From assembly GCA_022846075.1 (NCBI GenBank), contig AP025582.1, forward strand, positions 2,790,001-2,854,000: 64,000 nucleotides of DNA, written 5' to 3'. Below the pieces are notes generated by a model. The model was not told the DNA's origin, ran no database searches, and worked only from the letters and a program-made list of their open reading frames with translations. This stretch comes from Oscillospiraceae bacterium (GTDB taxonomy: Bacteria > Bacillota > Clostridia > Oscillospirales > Oscillospiraceae). A program made the translations under genes and the position numbers. How positions within the stretch are numbered: position 1 is the first letter of the stretch; each line of letters opens with the position of its first letter. Positions 31,496 through 40,726 of this stretch are shown in pieces.

Positions 31496-32794
31496 ATGGC
31501 AATCTTATTCAAAAACGTCACCGCCGTCCTGATGGACGACGCCCACACCGTGCTGGACCACGCCTTCGTGGCGGTGGACGGCGGAAAGATTTCCTCCGTG
31601 GGCGCCGCCCGGCCGGAGGGGGCCTTCGACCGGGAAATCGACGGCCGGGGCGGCATCCTCATGCCCGGTCTCGTGAACGCCCACACTCACGTCCCCATGA
31701 CCGCCATGCGGGGCTACGGCGACGGCAACAACCTCCAGGACTGGCTCAACGACTTCATCTTCCCCGTGGAGGCCAAGTGGGACGACCGGGCCGTGAAGGC
31801 CTGCGCCCAGCTGGGGCTCATGGAGATGATTGCCTCGGGCACCACCTGCATCGCCGACATGTATATGCGCACCGGCGTCATCGCCCAGGCGGTGGCCGAC
31901 GCGGGACTCTCCGCCAATCTCTGCTGCGGCGGGGTCTTTTTCGGGGAGACGTTCTCCCCCGACGCCTGCGGCGACTGCAAAAACCAGGAGGAGCTCTTCC
32001 GGGCGTGGCACGGCTATGACAACGGCCGCATCCGGGTGGACGCCTCCATCCACGGCGAGTACACCTCCCAGCCCGGCCTGTGGGAGTGGACGGCGGACTT
32101 CGCCAAGGCCCACGGCCTGGGGATGCACGTGCACATCTCCGAGACAAAGCGGGAGCACGCCGAGTGCAAGGCCCGCTGGGGGACCTCCCCCATCCGGACC
32201 TTGGACAAGTACGGCGTGTGGGACGTGCGCGCCATTGCCGCCCACTGCGTGTGGACCGAGTCCGAGGACTGGGCCCTCATGTCCGAAAAGGGGGTCAGCG
32301 CCATCCACAACCCGGTGTCCAACCTGAAGCTGGGCTCCGGCGTGGCCCCAGTGCCCGCCCTGATGAAGGCGGGGGTCAACGTGGCCCTAGGCACCGACGG
32401 GGTGTCCTCCAACAACTCCACCGATTTGTTCGGCGACATGAAGATCGCCGCCATCCTCCAAAACGGCGTCCACTGCGACCCCCTGGCCCTGAACGCCTGG
32501 GACGCGGTGGAGATGGCCACCGTCCACGGGGCCAGGGCCCTGGGCCGGGACACCGGGCGCATCGCCGCCGGCTGCGACGCCGACCTCATCCTCCTGGACC
32601 CGGACGCGCCCAACCTCATCCCCTGCCATGACGCGGCCAACAATCTGGCCTACGCCGCCCACGGCGCTGACGTGAAGCTGAATATGTGCCGGGGCAAGGT
32701 CATATATGAAGACGGGGCCTTCCTCACCATCGACGCCGACCAGGTGCGCCGGGAGGTGCTGGACTACGCCGTTCCCACCCTGTTCGGGAAGTAA
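31496..32794 (+). CDS. mtaD: 5-methylthioadenosine/S-adenosylhomocysteine deaminase
   Basis: Amidohydrolase-superfamily enzyme of 432 residues that deaminates MTA and SAH to the inosine forms, clearing by-products of SAM use. Metal ligands are visible: His63 and His65 in NAHTHVP, a His in MHVHISETKREH, a His in AAHCVW, and Asp in LGTDGVSSNNS. AAAGGAAG at 31482-31489 selects the ATG at 31496. With PNP and metNIQ nearby it suggests a methionine/adenosyl salvage neighbourhood. Some relatives act on other adenosine derivatives, so exact substrate is inferred. Confidence 0.88.
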   Translation: MAILFKNVTAVLMDDAHTVLDHAFVAVDGGKISSVGAARPEGAFDREIDGRGGILMPGLVNAHTHVPMTAMRGYGDGNNLQDWLNDFIFPVEAKWDDRAVKACAQLGLMEMIASGTTCIADMYMRTGVIAQAVADAGLSANLCCGGVFFGETFSPDACGDCKNQEELFRAWHGYDNGRIRVDASIHGEYTSQPGLWEWTADFAKAHGLGMHVHISETKREHAECKARWGTSPIRTLDKYGVWDVRAIAAHCVWTESEDWALMSEKGVSAIHNPVSNLKLGSGVAPVPALMKAGVNVALGTDGVSSNNSTDLFGDMKIAAILQNGVHCDPLALNAWDAVEMATVHGARALGRDTGRIAAGCDADLILLDPDAPNLIPCHDAANNLAYAAHGADVKLNMCRGKVIYEDGAFLTIDADQVRREVLDYAVPTLFGK

Positions 32795-32842
32795 AATCAG
32801 GCCCGGAAAGACTTGGGAAATCAGGAAAACCCCGGAAAGGCT

Positions 32843-34489
32843 GTGGCAAACTTGTCAGAATCCCAGAAAAAAAGCACCTTCTTCGGCGGCGCGGCCATTT
32901 TGGCGGCCAGCGCCATCGCCGTGAAGATCATCGGCGCCATCTACCGCATCCCCCTGGGCAACATCCTCCCCGACGAGGTGATGGGGGACTACAACAGCGC
33001 CTACAACATCTATAACTTCTTCCTCACCATCTCCACCGCCGGCCTGCCGGTGGCGCTGTCCAAGACCATCTCGGAGGCCAATGCCCTGGGCCGGAAAAAT
33101 CAGGTCGACAAGACCTTCCGGGTGGCCTTCCTCACCTTTCTCACCATGGGCCTCATCAGCTTTTTCTGCATGACGGTGCTGGCCGCGCCCATGGCGGAGA
33201 TCGTCATTTCCAATCCCAAGGCGGTCTACTGCGTGATGGCCCTGGCCCCCTCGGTGCTGTGCGTGTGCGTCATGTCGGCCTTCCGGGGCTACTTCCAGGG
33301 CCACTTCGACATGCGGCCCACCGGCATCTCCCAGGTCATCGAGGCCGGGTTCAAGCTGGTGGTGGGCCTGGCCCTGGCCGTCCTGTTCATGAAGACCCTA
33401 GGGGAGAATTTCGGCTCCGTGGGCGCCATCATCGGCGTCTCCTGCGGCAGCGTGGTGGCCTTGGTGTATATCCTCCTCCTTTTCTTCCGTTCCCAGCGGG
33501 GACGGAAGGCCCGGGGGACCGACCGCCCCGACGCCTCGGGCCGCATCCTCTCCAACCTTCTGAAGCTGGCCGTCCCCATCACCCTGGGTTCGGCCGCCAC
33601 GTCCCTGGTGACCCTCATCGACACCAAGCTGGTCATGAGTCAGCTCACCGATATCTTCCACAAGGTGGACGGCCTGGTCCTGAACGCCGACGGCACCGGC
33701 GCCGCCCTGGATGCCGCCCGGGGACTCTACGGCATCTACTCCAAGACCATGTCCATCTACAACCTGCCCTTCTCCATGATGGTGCCCCTGACGGCCTGCA
33801 TCATCCCCGCCGTCTCCGCCGCCCTGGCCAGACGGGACCGGCGGGAGGCCCAGAAGGTCAGCGAGTCCGCCCTCCGGGTGGGCCTGCTCCTGGCCCTGCC
33901 CATGGGCATGGGCCTCTTCGCCCTGGGCGGGCCCATCATGGGCCTGCTGTTCCCCGCCATCGACGTGTCCATCGCCGGGCCGCTCCTCTCCGTGTTGGGG
34001 CTGGCCTCCATCTTTGTGGCCCTCCAGCTCTTGTGCAACTCCATCCTCCAGGCCAACGGCATGGTGAACCTGCCCATCCTGGCGGTGATCATCGGCGGGG
34101 TAGTGAAGATCCTGGTGAACTACACCCTGGTGGGCAACCCGGACATCCGCATCAACGGCGCCCCGGTGGGCACCCTGTGCTGTTTCATCGTCATCTCCGC
34201 CCTGGAGATCTTCATGATCCGCCGGGCCATCCCCTCCCCCCCCAGCTTCCTGCGTGCCTTCGTCAAGCCCTTTATCCCCTCCGCCGTCATGGCTTTGGCG
34301 GCCTGGGGGAGCTACGGCCTGCTCACCAATTTCCTCCATCTTGGCAACTCCCTGGCCACTCTGGGGGCCATCTTTGTGGGCGTAGTGGTATACCTGGTTC
34401 TGGTGCTGGTCCTGCGCGTCATCTCCAAAGATGACCTGGCCCTCATGCCCAAAGGGGATAAAATCGCGAAAATCCTCCATATCCAGTGA
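32843..34489 (+). CDS. SpoVB-like polysaccharide flippase (MOP superfamily)
   Basis: A 548-residue membrane protein with about 14 helices, of the SpoVB/MurJ-like MOP flippase group that moves lipid-linked cell-wall or spore-cortex precursors. Typical stretch: GGAAILAASAIAVKIIGAIYRIPLG near the N-terminus, and DYNSAYNIYNFFLTISTAGLPVALSK. The start is uncertain: GTG 32843 (with AAAGG close by), TTG 32813 or TTG 32852. Upstream of mazG and rqcP, it stands where yabM sits in Bacillus, so it is likely the YabM equivalent. Confidence 0.88.
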   Translation: MANLSESQKKSTFFGGAAILAASAIAVKIIGAIYRIPLGNILPDEVMGDYNSAYNIYNFFLTISTAGLPVALSKTISEANALGRKNQVDKTFRVAFLTFLTMGLISFFCMTVLAAPMAEIVISNPKAVYCVMALAPSVLCVCVMSAFRGYFQGHFDMRPTGISQVIEAGFKLVVGLALAVLFMKTLGENFGSVGAIIGVSCGSVVALVYILLLFFRSQRGRKARGTDRPDASGRILSNLLKLAVPITLGSAATSLVTLIDTKLVMSQLTDIFHKVDGLVLNADGTGAALDAARGLYGIYSKTMSIYNLPFSMMVPLTACIIPAVSAALARRDRREAQKVSESALRVGLLLALPMGMGLFALGGPIMGLLFPAIDVSIAGPLLSVLGLASIFVALQLLCNSILQANGMVNLPILAVIIGGVVKILVNYTLVGNPDIRINGAPVGTLCCFIVISALEIFMIRRAIPSPPSFLRAFVKPFIPSAVMALAAWGSYGLLTNFLHLGNSLATLGAIFVGVVVYLVLVLVLRVISKDDLALMPKGDKIAKILHIQ

Positions 34490-34526
34490 TTAATTTGCGA
34501 AAAGACCTTGCAGTAAGGGGTAAAAT

Positions 34527-35315
34527 ATGATAGATTTTGTTAGGAAAGAATCTTACGGCCTCAAGGACTTGGAAGAAATCGTCTCCCTCCTCCGCGCGCC
34601 GGGGGGCTGCCCCTGGGACGGGGAGCAGACCCACGAGTCTCTCCGCAGGGGTCTGCTGGAGGAGAGCTATGAGGTTGTGGAGGCCATCGACGAGGCCAGT
34701 CCCGAGCATCTGAAAGAGGAGCTGGGGGACGTCCTGCTCCAGGTGGTCTTTCACGCGGACATCGAAAAGGACGCGGGCCGCTTTACCCTGGACGACGTGG
34801 CCGACGGCATCTGCAAGAAGCTCATTTTCCGCCACCCCCACGTCTTTGGCGACACCGCCGTCACCGGCTCCGACGAGGTGCTGGTGAACTGGGAAGAGCT
34901 CAAGCGGGAGGAGAAGGGGCAGCAGACCTATACCGACACCCTCACCGCCGTGGCCCGTTCTCTGCCCGCCCTGTGGCGGGCGGAGAAGGTGCAGAAAAAG
35001 GCGAAAAAGGCCGGCTTTGACTGGCCCGACGCCTCCGGCGCGGTGGACAAGCTGTCCGAGGAGCTGGAGGAGCTGAAAGAGGCCATGGCCCAGGGCACCA
35101 ACATCGAAGAGGAGCTGGGGGACCTGCTCTTCGCCGCCGTCAACGTCTCCCGTTTTGTGAAGGCCGATCCCGAGGAGGCCCTCACCGCCGCCACCGACAA
35201 ATTCATTTCCCGCTTCCGCAAGGTGGAGGCTTTTGCCGCCCAGGAGGGCAGGGATATGGCCCAGATGGGCCTTTCTGAGCTGGACCAGCTCTGGGAGAGA
35301 GCGAAACGGACTTAA
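34527..35315 (+). CDS. mazG: Nucleoside triphosphate pyrophosphohydrolase MazG
   Basis: House-cleaning NTP pyrophosphatase that hydrolyses abnormal or surplus (d)NTPs to monophosphates; YabN homologue. The 262-residue product has two MazG domains, each with the EExxE...ExxD metal motif: [12 protein letters not shown] with [15 protein letters not shown] (about 48-85), and [12 protein letters not shown] with [13 protein letters not shown] (about 176-210). TAAGGGG lies six bases before the ATG. It is shorter than the Bacillus YabN, lacking its N-terminal methylase-like domain. Confidence 0.95.
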   Translation: MIDFVRKESYGLKDLEEIVSLLRAPGGCPWDGEQTHESLRRGLLEESYEVVEAIDEASPEHLKEELGDVLLQVVFHADIEKDAGRFTLDDVADGICKKLIFRHPHVFGDTAVTGSDEVLVNWEELKREEKGQQTYTDTLTAVARSLPALWRAEKVQKKAKKAGFDWPDASGAVDKLSEELEELKEAMAQGTNIEEELGDLLFAAVNVSRFVKADPEEALTAATDKFISRFRKVEAFAAQEGRDMAQMGLSELDQLWERAKRT

Positions 35316-35377
35316 CGGCTTTACGCCTTAAGTATATTTGGCGGTCCGCCGCCGAGAAAAAACAGGAGGAAACGAAC

Positions 35378-35653
35378 ATGAATAAAGCTGAACTCATCAA
35401 CGCCGCCGCCGAGAAGGCCGGCCTGTCCAAGAAGGATACCGAGGCCGCTGTCAATGCCGCCATTGAGGCCATTGCCGACTGCCTGGCTTCCGGCGACAAG
35501 GTGCAGCTGGTCGGCTTTGGCGCCTTCGAGGTGAAGTGCCGCGCCGCCCGCATCGGCCGTAACCCCAAGACCAAGGAGACCATCAACATTCCCGCCTCCA
35601 AGGTGCCCGTCTTCAAGCCCGGCAAGGCTCTGAAGGACGCCGTGGCGAAATAA
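35378..35653 (+). CDS. hup: HU family DNA-binding protein
   Basis: A 91-residue histone-like protein that bends and compacts DNA as a dimer. It has the HU start [20 protein letters not shown], the GFGAFEVK turn, the arm [19 protein letters not shown] and the C-terminal [13 protein letters not shown] precedes the ATG. It sits between mazG and rqcP, as in the corresponding cluster of many Clostridia. A strong terminator follows. Confidence 0.97.
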   Translation: MNKAELINAAAEKAGLSKKDTEAAVNAAIEAIADCLASGDKVQLVGFGAFEVKCRAARIGRNPKTKETINIPASKVPVFKPGKALKDAVAK

Positions 35654-35669
35654 GTTCGCTTGCATATCG

Positions 35670-35703
35670 AACCGGCCCCGGGGTGACCCGGGGCCGGTTT
35701 TTT
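35670..35703 (+). terminator. Terminator of the HU gene
   Basis: AACCGGCCCCGGG pairs with CCCGGGGCCGGTT over a GTGA loop, followed by a T run. Confidence 0.9.
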
Positions 35704-35825
35704 AATATTCCCGAAAGAGCCGGGGGATGAAGTGGTTTTTCTACGTCTTTTACTCTGCCCACACCTTTTTGCTTTTCTACTTGGCGAATTTTGTGGTACA
35801 ATAACGGTAAAAATGAGGTGATTCT

Positions 35826-36068
35826 ATGCGCTTGGACAAATGGCTGAAAAATTCCCGGCTCATCAAGCGGCGCACCGTGGCCAACGAGGCCTGCGACGCC
35901 GGCCGGGTCACCGCCAACGGCCGCCCGGTGAAGGCCTCCTACGAGGTCAAGCCCGGCGACCTGCTGGAGCTGAAGTTCGGGGAGCGGACCGTGAAGGTGA
36001 AGGTCCTCTCCACCCCCGAGATCGTGGGGAAGGCGGACGCGGTGGCCCTCTACGAGGAAGTGCGGTAA
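35826..36068 (+). CDS. rqcP: S4-domain RNA-binding protein RqcP
   Basis: An 80-residue S4-domain protein (YabO). In Bacillus, RqcP works with RqcH on split 50S subunits to add alanine tails to stalled nascent chains. The S4 fold is seen from residue 1 (MRLDKWLKNSRLIKRRTVANEACDAGRVTANG would fill it; key residues are Arg2, Asp4, Lys5, Arg15, Arg16 and Gly26). It starts with TGAGGTG upstream. TACAAT at 35797-35802 is a possible -10. In Bacillus yabP follows directly; here yabP is 26 kb away. Confidence 0.92.
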   Translation: MRLDKWLKNSRLIKRRTVANEACDAGRVTANGRPVKASYEVKPGDLLELKFGERTVKVKVLSTPEIVGKADAVALYEEVR

Positions 36069-36105
36069 AAAAAGCCTGTGTGATTTCATCACACAGGCTT
36101 TTTTT
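36067..36105 (+). terminator. Terminator of rqcP
   Basis: AAAAAAAGCCTGTGTGAT pairs with ATCACACAGGCTTTTTTT over TTC. It overlaps the rqcP stop and is symmetric enough to serve the convergent gene too. Confidence 0.9.
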
Positions 36106-36124
36106 ATGGATCGATCCGGCCCCG

Positions 36125-36622
36125 TTACCCCTCTTGTCCCTTTCCGGTCAGCTCAAGGGCCTCTTTCCCGGTCATGTGGTCCACCCGCATTTCCAGCACG
36201 CAGAGGGCTCCCCACTCCCGGTCGATGACCGCTTTGCGGTGGGCGTCGGTATCCTCCGGAGCGTATTTGACGGCCAGCTTTTCCACGGCCGCCCGCTTTT
36301 CCGGCCCCTCCTCCATCACCCTCAGCTGTCCGAACACAATGACGCTTCTGAAATAGGTGGTGTATTCCGCCGGGACGATCTGGTCCTGGTCCACGACGCA
36401 GAAGGAGGCCTTCGGGTTTCTTTGTAGGGCGTCCAGCTTGTGGCCGCTTTTGGCGCAGTGAAAATAGAGCTTCTTCCCATCATACACGTAGCTGATGGGC
36501 ACGGCATAGGGGTAATCCTCATCCCCCGACAGGGCCAGCACGCCGGACAGGCCCCGGTCCAGGACGGCGGCGGCCTCCTCCCGGGATAGGGCCTGGTTTT
36601 TTCTGCGCATTCCCCGAAACAT
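36125..36622 (-). CDS. Pyridoxamine 5'-phosphate oxidase-fold protein (NimA-like)
   Basis: A 165-residue split-barrel flavin-binding protein of the group that includes NimA nitroimidazole-resistance proteins. The N-terminus MRRKNQALSREEAAAVLDRG is typical, followed by YPYAVPISYVYDGKKLYFHCAKSGHK-type strands (about 37-62), where His61 occupies the position of the NimA active-site His. Most such chromosomal proteins have unknown substrates; drug resistance is not implied. It lies just downstream of htpG on the same strand with a 21-base gap, so it may be cotranscribed from the CIRCE-controlled promoter. Confidence 0.8.
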   Translation of the reverse strand: MFRGMRRKNQALSREEAAAVLDRGLSGVLALSGDEDYPYAVPISYVYDGKKLYFHCAKSGHKLDALQRNPKASFCVVDQDQIVPAEYTTYFRSVIVFGQLRVMEEGPEKRAAVEKLAVKYAPEDTDAHRKAVIDREWGALCVLEMRVDHMTGKEALELTGKGQEG

Positions 36623-36643
36623 AAAGCACCCTTTTCCTTTCTT

Positions 36644-38557
36644 TTACACCATCAGCGAACAGACCAGCTCGGTGTACTTCCCCGTATCCTCCACCGGCAG
36701 CCCGGCGATGATAAGGGCCTGGTCGTAGAGCAGCTCGGCGTACTTCTTCGCCTTCTCCGGATCCTGCCCCACGGCCTGGGCCAGAGCCCCGTACACGGGG
36801 GAGTCGGCGTTGAGCTCCAGCACCCGCTGGGCCTTGATGGCGCCCTCTCCCGCCTCCATGCGCTGGAAGTACTTCTCCATTTCCAGGGACACCCCGCCCT
36901 CCGCGGTCATGCACACGGGGGCGGATTTCAGCGCCTTGGAAAGGCGCACGTCAAAGACCTTGTCCCCCAAGGCCTCCTTTACGAAGTCCAGCACCGGCTT
37001 GTTGGCCTCGGCCTTCTTCTCGTTTTCCGCCTTCTCCTCCTCGCTCTCGGGGAGGGCGTCGGCGGCCCCGGCGTCCTTGAAGGGCTTCTCGCCGTATGCG
37101 CCAAGGGTCTGGGCCACGAACTCGTCCACCTCGTCGGTGAAATAGAGGATCTCATACCCCCGGTCCAGCACCCGCTCGCCCTGGGGCAGGCCCTTGGCCA
37201 TGTCCAGGCTCTCGGCGGAGAGATAGAAGATGGACTGCTGGTCCTCCTTCATCCGCTCCTGGTACCCGGCCAGGGCGGTCAGCTCCTCCCCGGCGGAGGA
37301 GGGGAAGAGCAGCAGGTCTTGAAGCAGGTCCTTGTGGGCGCCGTAATCGCTGACAGCCCCGTACTTGAGCTGCCGGGAAAAGGCCTTCCAGAACTTGAGG
37401 TAGGTCTCCTTCTCCTCCTTCTGGAGTTTCATCAGCTCCGCCTTCACCTTCTTCTCCACGGTGCTGGCGATGATGCGCAGGGCCCGGGTGTGCTGCAGGG
37501 TCTCCCGGGAGATGTTCAGCGGCAGGTCGGGGGAGTCCACGATGCCCTTGACAAAGCTGAAATAGTCGGGCACCACGTCGGGGCACTTGTCCATGATGAG
37601 CACCCCGGAGGAGTAGAGCTGAAGCCCCTTCTCATAGTCCTTGCTGTAATAGTCGAAGGGGGCGTGGGCAGGGATGAAGAGGAGGGCCTTGTACTCCATC
37701 TGGCCCTCGGCGGCGATGTGGATCACCGCCAGGGGGTCCTCCCAGTCCCCGAACTTCTCCTTGTAGAACTGGTTGTACTCCTCCCGCGTCACCTGGCTCT
37801 TGGGCCGCTGCCACAGGGGCACCATGGAGTTGAGGGTCTCCACCTCGGTGTAGCTCTCGTACTCAGGCTTGTAGTCCTCCGGCGCGTCGGCGGGCTTCTC
37901 CTTCTGGCGGGACTTGGTCATCTCCATGCGGATGGGGGTGTGGACATAGTCGGAATACTTCTTCACAAGGCCCTGGAGGCGGTACTGCTCCAAGTACTGG
38001 CCGTAGTCCTCCTCCTCGGTGTCCGCCTTGATGTGGAGGATCACCTCGCTGCCCACGTCCGCCTTCTCGCAGGGCTCCACGGTGTAGCCGTCGGCGCCGT
38101 TGGACTTCCACTCCCAGGCCTCGTCGGAGCCGTAGGCCCTGGAGCGCACCGTCACCGCGTCGGCCACCATAAAGGCGGAGTAAAAGCCCACTCCGAACTG
38201 GCCGATGATATCCACCCCCTCGGCGGCCTCCCCCTTGTCCATCTCCTGCTTGAACTGGAAGGAGCCGCTGCGGGCGATGGTGCCCAGGTTTTTCTCCAGC
38301 TCCTCCTTGGTCATGCCGATGCCGTTGTCGGTGATGGTGAGGGTGCGGCTGTCCCTGTCGGGGGTGATCACGATCTGGAAATCCGACCGGTTCAGCCCCA
38401 CCTTGTCGTCGGTGAGGGCCTTGTAGGCCAGCTTGTCCACCGCGTCGCTGGCGTTGGAGATGAGCTCCCGGAGGAAGATCTCCTTGTGGGTGTAGATGGA
38501 GTTGATCATCAGATCGAGCAGCCGCTTGGATTCCGCCTTGAATTGCTTCTTCGCCAT
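36644..38557 (-). CDS. htpG: Molecular chaperone HtpG (Hsp90)
   Basis: ATP-dependent cytosolic chaperone, 637 residues. The GHKL ATPase domain is clear: ELISNASDAVDKL (Glu and Asn that bind Mg-ATP, about 30-42), DNGIGMT, and GQFGVGFYSAFMVAD for the lid. The middle domain includes LPLNISRETLQ, and the C-terminal dimerisation part is present. Directly upstream lie a sigma-A-type promoter and a perfect CIRCE element, so HrcA should repress it. In B. subtilis htpG is not under CIRCE, making this wiring different. Confidence 0.97.
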   Translation of the reverse strand: MAKKQFKAESKRLLDLMINSIYTHKEIFLRELISNASDAVDKLAYKALTDDKVGLNRSDFQIVITPDRDSRTLTITDNGIGMTKEELEKNLGTIARSGSFQFKQEMDKGEAAEGVDIIGQFGVGFYSAFMVADAVTVRSRAYGSDEAWEWKSNGADGYTVEPCEKADVGSEVILHIKADTEEEDYGQYLEQYRLQGLVKKYSDYVHTPIRMEMTKSRQKEKPADAPEDYKPEYESYTEVETLNSMVPLWQRPKSQVTREEYNQFYKEKFGDWEDPLAVIHIAAEGQMEYKALLFIPAHAPFDYYSKDYEKGLQLYSSGVLIMDKCPDVVPDYFSFVKGIVDSPDLPLNISRETLQHTRALRIIASTVEKKVKAELMKLQKEEKETYLKFWKAFSRQLKYGAVSDYGAHKDLLQDLLLFPSSAGEELTALAGYQERMKEDQQSIFYLSAESLDMAKGLPQGERVLDRGYEILYFTDEVDEFVAQTLGAYGEKPFKDAGAADALPESEEEKAENEKKAEANKPVLDFVKEALGDKVFDVRLSKALKSAPVCMTAEGGVSLEMEKYFQRMEAGEGAIKAQRVLELNADSPVYGALAQAVGQDPEKAKKYAELLYDQALIIAGLPVEDTGKYTELVCSLMV

Positions 38558-38601
38558 GGATGATTCCTCCTATATGAAAGTAAATTTGTAAAAACATAGC
38601 G

Positions 38602-38628
38602 TTAGCACTCTTTTCTTCAGAGTGCTAA
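38602..38628. promoter_or_regulatory. CIRCE operator (HrcA binding site)
   Basis: TTAGCACTC at 38602-38610, nine bases, then GAGTGCTAA at 38620-38628: a perfect match to the CIRCE consensus, with two more paired bases (GC) on each side. It covers the predicted htpG transcription start. Confidence 0.97.
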
Positions 38629-38632
38629 CGCT

Positions 38633-38661
38633 AGTTTAGTCCTTCGTGTCATAAATTTCAA
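38633..38661 (-). promoter_or_regulatory. htpG promoter
   Basis: On the minus strand TTGAAA (38661-38656) and TAAACT (38638-38633), 17 bases apart. The start of transcription falls inside CIRCE. Confidence 0.8.
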
Positions 38662-38686
38662 GGGGGTTCCCAAAAAGTTTACAATT

Positions 38687-40582
38687 TTACGTTCCTTTGT
38701 ACAAAGCGTCGTCCAGGGGGCAGACATATTCCAGCGTCCGCTCAGGGGTGTAGCGGTAGACCTCAAACCGCAGGGTGCCGTCGGGAGCGGCGAAGCCGGC
38801 CCAAATGCAGTCGTGGTGCTCATCCTGAAGATTGCCTATGTTCCCCATATACTCGGAGGCCCGACAGCCCAAGGCCTCGTTCACGTCCAGGTACACCAGC
38901 TCCCCGCCCTTGAGGTCGTATATGCCGATGCCTCTCGCCTTCCCCTGGAGGTAGACCACGATTTCCGGATCGCCCCCGCCGTCCAGGTCGTGTTCCTCCG
39001 TCATGGCGGGCACCTCCAGCTTGATTTGGGGCATCCCTGATTCGTCCGGGGCGGTGTAGCGAATGAGGGTGTTCCCCGGCGCGTTGCTGACCTCCTCCCG
39101 GGTCCAGCTCCCAATCATCTCCCCGCTCCGATGGACGTCCGCCGCCAGGGCCTTCACGGTGTCGTACTGGTCCAGGCCGCCGTCCAGGTCCAGCCACTCC
39201 CAGCTTTTGAAACCCAGGGCCCGGTCCCCCGCCGTCACCAGCAGGTTGGCCCAGAGGGCCCCGTGGATGCGCAGCTCACTGTCCACGTAGGCCCCGCCGG
39301 CGATGAGATGGGGCGCCCGCTCCGGCGGGTCCGCGGTAAAGACCGCCCCCACCTCGTAGACCTTGGCGTCCAGCTCGGGTCGGGCCTGAACCTCCCGGAA
39401 GCCGGTGAGGGCCCAGGAGACGGTGACGCCCTCCTCGTCGGGGAACATCTCGTCCAGGTTGGGGAACATCTGGTCCAGATAGGCCTCCACCCCCTCCCGA
39501 TAGGCGGCGTAGGCGGTTTCGTCAATCTCCCCGGCGGGGGCGTCGTGCTGGGTGCGGATACGGCGGTAGAGGGCCTCGTCCTCCACCCACACCCGGCCGC
39601 TGGGCAGGTGGTTCCCGCCGAAAATCTCCACGATGTTTTCCTCCAGGCCGGTGAAGAGGTGGATGGCGTCGTCCCCGGACCAGGCGCTCTGGTCCTTCTC
39701 TCCCAGGTAAAAGTCCAGAGTCCACACCACGTCGCTGTCCGAGCCGTTCATCGTCAGCCCGTCGTGGTCCAGGGGATGCTCCAGGGCGGAGCGCACGAGG
39801 CCCGCCAGCTCCTCTTCCGTGGGGGCGTTCTCCTCCGCCCCCGTCCAGGAGATGTGGCCGATGTCCTCCGCCTTCAGCCCCGTCAAAAGCTGGGCCAGGG
39901 TCTCCCCCTCTTCCATGGTGAAGGACTGGATGAGATATCGTCCCTCCTCCGCCCGGAGGGTGAGCACAGACCGGCTCCCGTCCTCCCTGGGCCGGGTCCA
40001 CAGCCGGGCCCCGTTTTCGTCCCACACCCCGCCCACGCAGGAGAAGGTGCCGGGGCCGAAGTCGCTGGTGAAGGTGTAATAGGCGCCGTAGTCCTCCAGA
40101 TAGAACACCCCGTCGGTGTTCGTCAGCTCCGCCGCGGTGATGCCGGCATAGCGCCGCAGGGTATCATCCACCGAGGAGCGAAGGATGCGGTGGGTGGGGA
40201 CGGGCAGGTCGGTGACCCGGACCTCCTCCGTCCCCAGGTCCTCCCTCCACGGGAACCCCGGCAGGGCCGCCAGGGCGGCGAACTCCTGGGCGTCGGCCTC
40301 CCCCAGGGTGCCGTCACCGGGAAAGTAGCGCAGGAATTCCTGAAAATTCAAGTCCTCCGGGCGGTCGTACCAGCTGGTAAAGAAGCCGCTCACCGCCGTA
40401 GCGTAGGTCCCGTCCTCCCGCTCCTCCAGGGGGGAGAAAGCCTCGTTGACCCGGTCGATCTCCTCCTGGGTCAGGGGCGTGCCTCCGCGATTGGTGGGCG
40501 GGGCGGTCTCCTTCGCCGGGGCGGCCTTGCACCCGGCCAGCAGGGCTAGGGCGCAGGTCAGCGCAAGCAGTCTTTTTTTCAT
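38687..40582 (-). CDS. Large lipoprotein of unknown function
   Basis: A 631-residue exported lipoprotein: a short signal sequence (KKRLLALTCALALLAGC) with lipobox LAGC, so Cys18 would be lipidated. The rest is acidic and without recognised domains; one stretch, EEHDLDGGGDPEIVVYLQ (about 530), resembles an FG-GAP/EF-hand-like calcium-binding loop found in secreted proteins. AGAGGAG precedes the start; a second ATG one codon upstream (40585) is equally possible. It is transcribed toward htpG, but htpG has its own promoter. Confidence 0.7.
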   Translation of the reverse strand: MKKRLLALTCALALLAGCKAAPAKETAPPTNRGGTPLTQEEIDRVNEAFSPLEEREDGTYATAVSGFFTSWYDRPEDLNFQEFLRYFPGDGTLGEADAQEFAALAALPGFPWREDLGTEEVRVTDLPVPTHRILRSSVDDTLRRYAGITAAELTNTDGVFYLEDYGAYYTFTSDFGPGTFSCVGGVWDENGARLWTRPREDGSRSVLTLRAEEGRYLIQSFTMEEGETLAQLLTGLKAEDIGHISWTGAEENAPTEEELAGLVRSALEHPLDHDGLTMNGSDSDVVWTLDFYLGEKDQSAWSGDDAIHLFTGLEENIVEIFGGNHLPSGRVWVEDEALYRRIRTQHDAPAGEIDETAYAAYREGVEAYLDQMFPNLDEMFPDEEGVTVSWALTGFREVQARPELDAKVYEVGAVFTADPPERAPHLIAGGAYVDSELRIHGALWANLLVTAGDRALGFKSWEWLDLDGGLDQYDTVKALAADVHRSGEMIGSWTREEVSNAPGNTLIRYTAPDESGMPQIKLEVPAMTEEHDLDGGGDPEIVVYLQGKARGIGIYDLKGGELVYLDVNEALGCRASEYMGNIGNLQDEHHDCIWAGFAAPDGTLRFEVYRYTPERTLEYVCPLDDALYKGT

Positions 40583-40671
40583 CATTCATCCACTCCTCTG
40601 CCCACAGTGTAACAGAATTTTCCGTTCCAGTCCTTGCGGGGAGTTTACGATTCGGTGACGAGTGGTAACGA

Positions 40672-40700
40672 TTGCGCTTTCGGGCAAAATCTCTTATAAT
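40672..40700 (+). promoter_or_regulatory. Promoter of ymdB and following genes
   Basis: TTGCGC at 40672-40677 and perfect TATAAT at 40695-40700, 17 bases apart, about 27 bases before the ATG. Confidence 0.75.
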
Positions 40701-40726
40701 GTACCTGATAGAATGGAGGAAAAAGA

